From Gigaspora rosea (Eukaryota; Glomeromycota; Glomeromycetes; Diversisporales; Gigasporaceae), in NCBI GenBank assembly GCA_003550325.1, contig QKWP01001172.1, positions 18,977-82,976 on the forward strand: DNA of 64,000 nt, read 5' to 3'. Position 1 is the stretch's first letter, and every line of letters begins with the position of its first letter. The notes beneath the pieces are model-generated. The model was not told the origin of the DNA. It did not search any database and saw only the letters and a program-made list of their open reading frames with translations. Below, piece by piece: positions 57,011-64,000 of the stretch. The translations under genes and the position numbers were made by a program.

Positions 57011-57599
57011 ACATTAAATTAACAGTTAAATAAAATATAACGCATACATATGTAATATCTAATATAGTAGAAATAAAAAACGAGCTTTTTTATTTATTTA
57101 TTTATTTATTTTTGTTTTTTGAAAAATTGAAATACCGCTCATGCATGTACACATTTTCAAAACAAAGGGGTAGACCAAATTTATACTAAAAATACGCAAT
57201 TTAAACTCTTACATATGGAATTTTATATACAAATATGCAAATTAAAAATCTAATCTTTTTAATAATTTTTAAAAGAATATGCAAATGTAAATTTTACTTC
57301 ATTTAATTTGTCTATGATGGCGACGCATTCTCTGACCTAACCTATTTATGTATATTTCGGGGTCCTATACCATTAATTTACAGCTAATTTTAAAAATTTG
57401 TGGGACACTCAAAAATTTTGCTTGTTTCTCAAAATCTTTTAGATTTATCTTATAAATTATCTAACTCTTCAAAACCATATCGTTGTCTTTTCAGAAAACG
57501 TGATTTGACTCTGAAAAGTTAGATGATTTATAAGATAAAACTGAAAGGTTTCGATATCCCACTAATTTCAAACAATTACTTTCCTAACAATTACAACCT
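57011..57599. other. Non-coding with an inverted repeat
   Basis: TTATCTTATAAATTATCTAA (57448-57470) is mirrored by TTAGATGATTTATAAGATAA (57519-57538), a hairpin of about 90 bp. Confidence 0.6.
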
Positions 57600-57860
57600 C
57601 TTGGATAATATTCTCCTTTTTTTCAACAACCCTTCCTTTTTTTGGCAACCTTCCCTTCCTCTGACAACCTTCACTTTTTCTGATAACCTTTCTTTTCCAA
57701 CAAATCCTTCCTTCTTCTAACAACCTTCCCTTCTCTCAACAACCTTTCTTTTTTCTAACAATCTTTAATTTCTCAAATTTTCCTTTTCACAACAATCTTT
57801 CTCTCCCAAAAATCACTCTTTTCCTGAAACCTCACTTCCCATTACTATACTTCAACACAA
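57600..57860. repeat. Pyrimidine-rich minisatellite, about 20-bp unit
   Basis: About ten imperfect units of the type CAACCTTCCCTTTCTCTAA. The short plus-strand ORF here is a by-product. Confidence 0.8.
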
Positions 57861-57925
57861 ACATTTCTCTCTATTAGTCTTTTAAAACCTTCTCCTACAA
57901 TTATTCTTAATATACTAATTAGTTA

Positions 57926-59152
57926 GGGAGCTGCCGTAAATCAGGCGATTTCCATCTCTTAAGAGGCTACCCCCACCCTCCCACACCTGACACTTTATTA
58001 GCCAATCAAATTGCGCAAAAAATTTATATATTAATTAATTGATAATCCATCTGTCAACTTGAGAATGGCGAAATGTGGCTTTCTTCCATATAAAGTTTTT
58101 TCTTACTAAGTTAACGATACATGTTCACTAATTGAAAGTTGTAGAGCTCGTCGAGACGCATCTAACGGTGGTTAGATCATCCAAATCGGCCCAGTGGATG
58201 GCGAGATATCATCAAAAAACGATTGGCCGACTATATAAAATTCCGTGACGCAGATTACATATGAAAATCACTATAGTCGAAATGTGGCGTGCCTCCATCT
58301 AAATGTTTTTTCTTACTAAGTTAACGGCACATGTCCACTAATTGAAAGTTGTAGAGCTCGTCGAGACGCATCTAACGGTGGTTAGATCATCCAAATCGGC
58401 CCAGTGGATGGCGAGATATCATCGAAAAACGATTGGCCGACTATATAAAATCTCTATGTAAACAATATTTGTTTATATAGAGATTTTATATTGTCAGACA
58501 ATCGTTTTTCAACGATATTTCACCATTCATTGGGCCTATTTGGATGATCTAACTACTGTTAGATGCGTCTCGACGAGCTCTACAACTTTCAATTAGTGGA
58601 CATGTATCGTTAACTTAGTAAGTAAAAAAATTTATATGGAAGAACGCCACATTTCGCCATTCTCCAGTTGACAGATGGATTATCAATTAATAAAAAAATT
58701 AATATTATATAACTTTTGATCTACTAGACCATTTTAAATGATTTAACTACCAAAATGATCCTCTCAAAGAGAGGATTCTAGCAAGTCCAAAATTACCAAA
58801 ATCCTATAAAAGGATCCTAAAATCAATTTAGATTTATATAATATTATATTATTGATTAAAATATTATAAATATTTATAATAATACAAATCACTATCGATC
58901 TTATGATCTAGTAATTGGTTAGGCTTGCTAGAATCCTCTCTTTGAAAGGATCATTTTGGTAGTTAAATCATCCAAATTGGTCTAGTAGGTCAAAAGTTAT
59001 TTAATATTAAATTTACATATAAATTAATAATTTTAATTAAAAAATTTTTTATAATTTTGGCTGGATTTTGGTAATTCCGGCCAGAATTACACCTGATACT
59101 TTGGCTACCCCCCCCCCCCCACCCAAAAATCAGGTGATAAAAGTCAGCTCCC
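57926..59152. mobile_element. Harbinger-like element, 1227 bp, TTA duplication
   Basis: GGGAGCTGCCGTAAATCAGG at the left and, from the right, GGGAGCTGACTTTTATCACC; the ends are related to the 12167 and 47638 MITEs. TTA at 57923-57925 and 59153-59155. The interior is the hairpin array 58045-58690 plus a second palindrome 58720-58990. A C-run lies at 59108-59120. Confidence 0.85.
58045..58690. repeat. Two direct and one inverted copy of a 190-bp unit
   Basis: Units at 58045-58250 and 58262-58445 (plus) and 58455-58690 (minus) share GAATGGCGAAATGTGGC-like starts, TTACTAAGTTAACG, GTAGAGCTCGTCGAGACGCA and CAGTGGATGGCGAGATATC. Together they form a giant hairpin. Confidence 0.9.
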
Positions 59153-59155
59153 TTA

Positions 59156-59678
59156 GTAGTATATTAAATAGATAAAAAAACAAAAATAAATTATTAAATA
59201 AAAAAAATAAATATTTAAGTAAATTAAAAAAAAGAATCATTAAAATATAAAAAACAAAAAATAAATATTTAAATAAATTATTTAAAAAAAAGAATCTTTA
59301 ATAAAAAAAATAACAATAAAATAACTTAAAAAAATTGAGTAAATAAAAAAAAAATTAAAAAAAAGAATTATTATGATAAAAGTAAATTTTAAATTAAATA
59401 AAAATATCAAAACTTTTACTAGCCAATCAAAATTTAAAATCATATATAAAGTTTGTAAATCAAATTTATATCATACTAATACTAAATTTTGATTTACAAA
59501 CTTTATATTGTGATTTTAAAAATTTGTTTGGCTGATAAATTTTTGTACAGTATATATTTTTAAATTAATAATGATAAAAAATTTATATTACGTGTTAATT
59601 TAATTTTATTTATTCATCACAACTTTTTCCAACGATCCCTCGTATCAAAATTTTCAAGAACTCAGTCCTACGAAAACT
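59156..59678. other. AT-rich with an inverted repeat
   Basis: AAGTTTGTAAATCAAATTTA and TAAATTTTGATTTACAAACT (59448-59510), with GCCAATCA/TGGCTGAT arms. 59545-59620 recurs at 63415-63475. No gene. Confidence 0.55.
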
Positions 59679-60157
59679 ATGCAGTTAACATATTTATACA
59701 CAACAAAACTCTACCAAAGCTGCTGTCGGGTACAAAGTCCATTCACTGTATGTTCTGCGACTGAAATAGAGATGAAAAAGAACAGTAGACTTATAAGCGA
59801 GACACTTTGGCAGGTTTTGGTGCTATTGAGCAAAGATGTAGCGGAGAAACTCTGGAGCTTTGTCAAGGCCTATGGATATGAAAATAGAAGTAGATACTTG
59901 GTTAAATATGTTATTCTGTACAGCATAACTCTTACAACTCCTTTATTTTGGTACTCTTTTCCTGGACCGCTTTGGACGTTTCGAAATTTTACAAAAAGTG
60001 GGCAATTCGGCGTACCCTCTCCAAAAGATCGGCAGTGTTTACTCCTTCCAAATCCGGACACGTCTACCGAAATGGAATCTCTCATGAGGATATTTGGGTT
60101 AATGCTTACCAAATAAACAATGACTGGTGTAATAGAGATCGGAGGGATCACGTGTAG
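59679..60157 (+). pseudogene. Unrecognised protein remnant, one frameshift
   Basis: The first frame from ATG 59679 contains EIEMKKNSRLISETLWQVLV and KDVAEKLWSFVKAYGYENRS. Near 59920 the better coding signal passes to the frame ending at TAG 60155-60157: SWTALDVSKFYKKWAIRRTL, SGHVYRNGISHEDIWVNAYQ, DWCNRDRRDHV. Normal codon and amino-acid mix, unlike surrounding AT-rich DNA. No family recognised; possibly part of a host or transposon protein. Confidence 0.35.
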
Positions 60158-60807
60158 AAATTTCTAGATGTTAGACGGTTTTTTTTCTTTTCCTCTTTTT
60201 AGAATACATATAGTGTTAGGTTAGATTTCTTCTATACAACACTATATAATTTTTAAAGCCTAACACAGGCAAAAATAGTGTCGTCATGGCCATCTTTTTT
60301 TCAGCCTTTTTCTCCTTTTCTCTGTTTTTATATTTTTTTCATTTATCACATTCTTTTTATTTCTTGACATGTTTTTTTTCATTTCGTTAGTTTAGTACTC
60401 CCCATTTTTTTATCCTTTTTACTTTTCTTTCTATTTTGTAGGTAGTTCTTCTACCTAGGAGGCTAGGAGAAGAAGGTTGGAAAAGAAGACGGTCATGACG
60501 GGCTGGTAAGTCAAGTCGGTGATTCGGGGCGGATTGGTCTGAGGTAGATCGATGCAAACTGATAAGGCTAAATTACCCTTGGCAGGTCGCACATAGGTGC
60601 TCGAATATTTAGGTACTTTATAGTAACCGGGTGAGCCACTCTTCGATTCAAACACCTAATAGTGGATGTAAAAAATTTTTCTTTTGAAAAATTATCATCA
60701 ATAAAGCATTGAAGCGTGACATGATCGTCAAGTCCAAAAAAAAAAAAATTTAATTTTATTTATTTTTGTAGTTATTGTAATTTGTAACTTTATTATTAAT
60801 TTTTTTA
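60158..60807. other. Non-coding; T-rich then GC-richer stretch
   Basis: 60440-60660 is GC-richer (CTACCTAGGAGGCTAGGAGA..., GGTGAGCCACTCTTCGATTC). It could be a retroposon fragment but no ends or repeats confirm it. Confidence 0.4.
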
Positions 60808-60931
60808 TGATTAAATGAGTATGATTTCGATCACGATTGCTAAAGCTAGTCAATTTATCACTTGATAAAAACTTATAATAAATTTGGCTAGCTTTAGCAA
60901 TCATGATCACAATCATAATCATTTAACCATA
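60808..60931. mobile_element. MITE of about 124 bp
   Basis: ATGATTAAATGAGTATGATT with arms through TTGCTAAAGCTAG, mirrored by CTAGCTTTAGCAATCATGAT...ATCATTTAACCAT. Confidence 0.8.
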
Positions 60932-60947
60932 AAGAAAATTAATAATA

Positions 60948-62234
60948 TGTGGGGCATTCAAAAAGGTTTGCGAAGATATAAAACATTCCTTTATTTATAT
61001 AAAAAATGGCAATTTTAACTATTCTATCCCTTCGAAATAGTTCCCATGGACATCTATGCAACCTCTTAACCTTCTACGCCAATCCTGAAAACAATTAACA
61101 TACTCCTCCTTAGTTATAGTATCAGCTATTAATTTTACAGCACAAGCAAGTTCTTGAACCCTCTCAAATCGTAACCCACCAAGCTCTTTTTAATTTTTGG
61201 AAATAAAAAAAAATCACAGGGGCTAGGTTTGGACTATAGGAGGGATGGTGAAGCAATATCACTCATTCTTCATGAAGATACTCAGTAACCTCTTTTGACT
61301 TGTGTAGTATCGCATTATTATGATGCAGTATGATGTCATGTACGGTGCTCCTGCTACTGATTTCCTTAAAATTTTTAAAAACTAATAGTAATACTTTATT
61401 TCCATAATACTTCCATTAACCGTATGTTCTTCTTTTACTACTATACTTGCCACAATTTTACTAACTGAAAAGAAAATACAAAACATTCATTTTCTACTAA
61501 ATCGGGAGGTCCTTATGATTTGGGGTTGATTCTCCTATTCATTTATCCAAACTTTATTACTTTCTTTAGACGAAATATTGAAGAAATAGATCCAGGTTTC
61601 ATTTTTTGTAATAATATTTTGAAATCCATTATCAAGATATTTCAACAATTATTCAAAACTTTGACTCTTTTTTGCTTGTTTTTTCAGTAAGAGTGTGAGG
61701 TACCCATTTTGAGCATACTTTGTGAGCATGAAGTTTCGTATGTAAAATAGTTTCAATACTTCTAACTGAAATGTCAACTACCTGCTGAATACCTTTAACC
61801 ATAATATAGGGGTTATTACTTATAAGATTTTAATTTTAGCAACGATTAAATCTGTGACTGCTTTACAAGGATGCCCAGAACGAGGTGCATTTTCTATGCT
61901 TAATTTTTCGGCATTGAATGTTTCAACCCAGCGGTAAATGGTAAATTTAGATAGTGCTTTGTCTTCTTTAGTGGCACTAATTTTTATGGATATCTGTAGC
62001 TTCTTTACCATTTTTCAGCATACCCAGATATAGTATCATTGATTTTCTTGTGTAGAATTTTCCATCATTTTTTGAACGCAAAATTTACAAAGCAATAATT
62101 AAATCAAAACATGCCAAGTTTTTTTATTATTAATTAGACATTGCATGTGATTTAATATGTTTACTTCCAAATTAGATTAGATCAGATAATTATCAAATAT
62201 TGGCGCAGTCCTAAAACTTTTTAAATGCCCCACG
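60948..62234 (-). mobile_element. Mariner-type transposon, 1287 bp, TA duplication
   Basis: Ends TGTGGGGCATTCAAAAAGGT and, from the right, CGTGGGGCATTTAAAAAGT, flanked by TA at 60946-60947 and 62235-62236. Length and single ORF are as expected for mariner. Confidence 0.92.
61024..62068 (-). pseudogene. Mariner (D,D34D-type) transposase, inactive
   Basis: Starts MMENSTQENQ at 62068 and ends HGNYFEGIE at TAG 61026-61024, about 348 codons, the usual mariner length. Helix-turn-helix part: ATKEDKALSKFTIYRWVETF then APRSGHPCKAVTD. Catalytic motifs are damaged: NETWIYFFN in place of DETW, HHNNAILHKS in place of the HDNA motif, and YSPNLAPVIFFYFQKLK in place of YSPDLAPxDF, i.e. all three acidic positions are altered. 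Several stops and shifts also break the frame. Confidence 0.85.
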
Positions 62235-62236
62235 TA

Positions 62237-63527
62237 GAGGTCACAAATTTTTGTTTTTTTTATTTATTTATAATTTTAATATTAATTTTTTTTTTAAAAA
62301 AGAATCATTATAATAATAAAAAATTTTGCCAGCCAATTAAATTTTAAAATTACATGTAAAGTTTGATTTATAAACATATGGGCCAATTTGTTTCCTTACG
62401 ATAATATCACATATGTGACAATTGGTTGTTTATTGTAAAAACATACACGTGTACACAACTTGTACACATATCTGATATTTGATATCAACAGATAAACAGA
62501 TATTATGAGAATTAATCGCATGAAAGATTGCGATATGATAGAAAAATTCAAAATTTTAAAAAAAAATTATTTTGGAAGACGTTACTTTATACTAATGACT
62601 TTTACTTCGTAGCGAATATTTCAAAATACCATTTCATACTGCAATAAATATTTTTCTGGAACATAATTTCAAGATAAAACTTTAAAAAACACTTTCAAAA
62701 CACCTTATAAAGAATCTTTTTATTCAAAATATTCAAAATAACAATGATCCCCGTGTTTGATACAAGTAAAAGGTTTGTACACGAATGACTTAAAAATTTT
62801 GTACACGAATAACCTAAACATTTTAAATAAAATAACAATATTTGTAAGCATAAATGTATTAAGAAAATATATATAAAGACGAAAAATATGGTATATAAAA
62901 ATATCATGTCTACAGTTATTATATTTACTTACTGTAAATTCCACCGAAAACCAATTCCCAAAGATTAATATACTAAGACAACCTAAACGTTTAAATCAAG
63001 TATAAATAAAAAAATACAAAGATAACAAAGACAACAAGACGAAAAAGAGGGTATAAAATTTTGCTAATGCTCTAGACGCCTTGCAAAGTGTTATACCTAC
63101 CATTTAGCTAACTACCTTTTAATTGTTGAAGAGTTAATTTCGAGAAAAACCAATTCCCAACCAATTCCCATACTAGCGATTTCAAGAAACTTTTTCGAAA
63201 CGATAGTTTGTAATTGGTTAAAAATATCATTTCATCATGGGATCTATTTTTAATGTAAGATAAATTCACAATAATCACTATCAATATTAATTTGATTGGT
63301 ACAATTTTGAAGATCTTATTCGAAAACATCACTAAAAGATCCAAATCGGCCCATATGACTTTTACATTGTGATCTTAAAAATTAATTGGCTAAAGGTGAA
63401 ATTTTTGTATAGTACAGTATATATTTTTAAATTAATAATAATAAAAAAATTTTTTTTACATGTTAATTTAAATTTATTTATTTTTGCAGTTTGTGTAATT
63501 TTGTGACCTTATTCACATTTATTTATT
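62237..63527. other. Non-coding AT-rich stretch
   Basis: AACCAATTCCCA occurs near 62948, 63148 and 63158. 63415-63475 repeats 59545-59620. ORFs on the minus strand are Phe/Ile-rich and unconvincing. Confidence 0.45.
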
Positions 63528-63529
63528 TA

Positions 63530-64000
63530 CAGTTAGACCTCTCTATAGTCACACCCTATATAGTCACACCTCTATTTAAGCACCTGATTTTGTGCGATGG
63601 ACTCAAACATAGTAAAAAAAACTAATTATAGTCACAAATCACTTATAATAACTATCACCATAAAAATTTGATTTTTTAACAATTTTATTAATAAAAAACC
63701 CTCATTATAGTCACCAATTTTTAACTAATATGGATTATAAAATCTAATTGGCCAATTTTCATATTCACGTATAGTGTTCCTATGAACCTGAACTGAACTG
63801 AACTTAGGTCAAGTTCAGGTTCAGGTTCAGATTCAGTATTGAACCTGAACCTGAACATTTTTTAAAACATGTTCAGGTTCAGGTTCAGTATTGAACTTTT
63901 AGAGCTGGTTCAGGTTCAGTTCAGGTTCAGTTCATAAGTTCATGAACATGTTCAGGTTCAGTCAGGTGTTCATATGAACTAGTAATTCTAGGTTTGGGTC
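63530..64000. mobile_element. Pogo-like MITE, left end, interrupted and cut by the window edge
   Basis: CAGTTAGACCTCTCTATAGT after TA, matching the reverse of 43307-44060 up to about 63767, where a GTTCAG-repeat block begins. Confidence 0.75.
63768..63985. repeat. GTTCAG hexamer repeat block
   Basis: About 25 GTTCAG/CTGAAC hexamers in both orientations, bounded by TAGTGTTCCTATGAACC and GTGTTCATATGAACTA, which look like terminal repeats of a small element. No matching 8-bp flanks. Confidence 0.7.

Noticed and set aside
57523-57720. Pro/Phe/Asn-rich plus-strand ORF
   Set aside because: Created by the pyrimidine-rich minisatellite.
62695-62944. Overlapping Phe/Ile/Tyr-rich minus-strand ORFs
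   Set aside because: AT-rich chance frames without motif or codon signal.

Overview
The window reads as nuclear DNA of an arbuscular mycorrhizal fungus, most likely Rhizophagus-like (Glomeromycotina). This is an inference from very high A+T, short GT-AG introns, TTAGGG-type repeats, a kinase of the kind these fungi carry in large numbers, and dense nested transposons. No database search was possible. Positions 38172-39025 are an 854-base run of N.

Layout. 1-2975 (minus) is a multi-exon Lys/Glu-repeat protein broken by many stops. 4308-7440 (plus) is a dead CACTA/Tnp2-type transposase. 7896-20451 is the most unusual part: a strictly co-directional, intron-poor, A-rich run of about fifteen small genes. 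Several have overlapping stop/start junctions (ATGA, TAATG). The run contains an RNase H-like tail, a Merlin/IS1595-type DDE transposase, a zinc-knuckle protein, further Cys-rich proteins, tandem paralogues, short membrane proteins and a Nudix-type protein. All but a few are damaged by stops or frameshifts, and three transposons interrupt the run. It looks like the corpse of a multi-gene mobile element or virus-like genome. 25414-26919 (plus) is the only convincing host-type gene: a five-exon kinase-fold protein lacking both catalytic Asp motifs.

The rest (20.5-25.4 kb and 27-64 kb) is a layered transposon graveyard. Many boundaries can be fixed from target-site duplications read directly: 8-bp hAT-type (27404, 29588, 50698, 15126, 42744/48892, 36058/39735), TWA Harbinger-type (12167, 47638, 57926, 44732), TA pogo- or mariner-type (43307, 60948), TTAA (14878, 41848, 48933), and an AT-duplicating family with a CAGGCAAATTTGCCTG palindrome (14690, 40388). 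A mariner with a dead transposase lies at 60948-62234. A roughly 70-bp module centred on a GTCTC..GAGAC hairpin recurs more than twenty times in elements with unrelated ends.

Two themes connect the regions. Decay is dominated by C-to-T (often CpG-to-TpG) change, visible in the pseudogenes and between hAT copies. Insertions are nested up to four deep, and removing one of them restores the codon it split.
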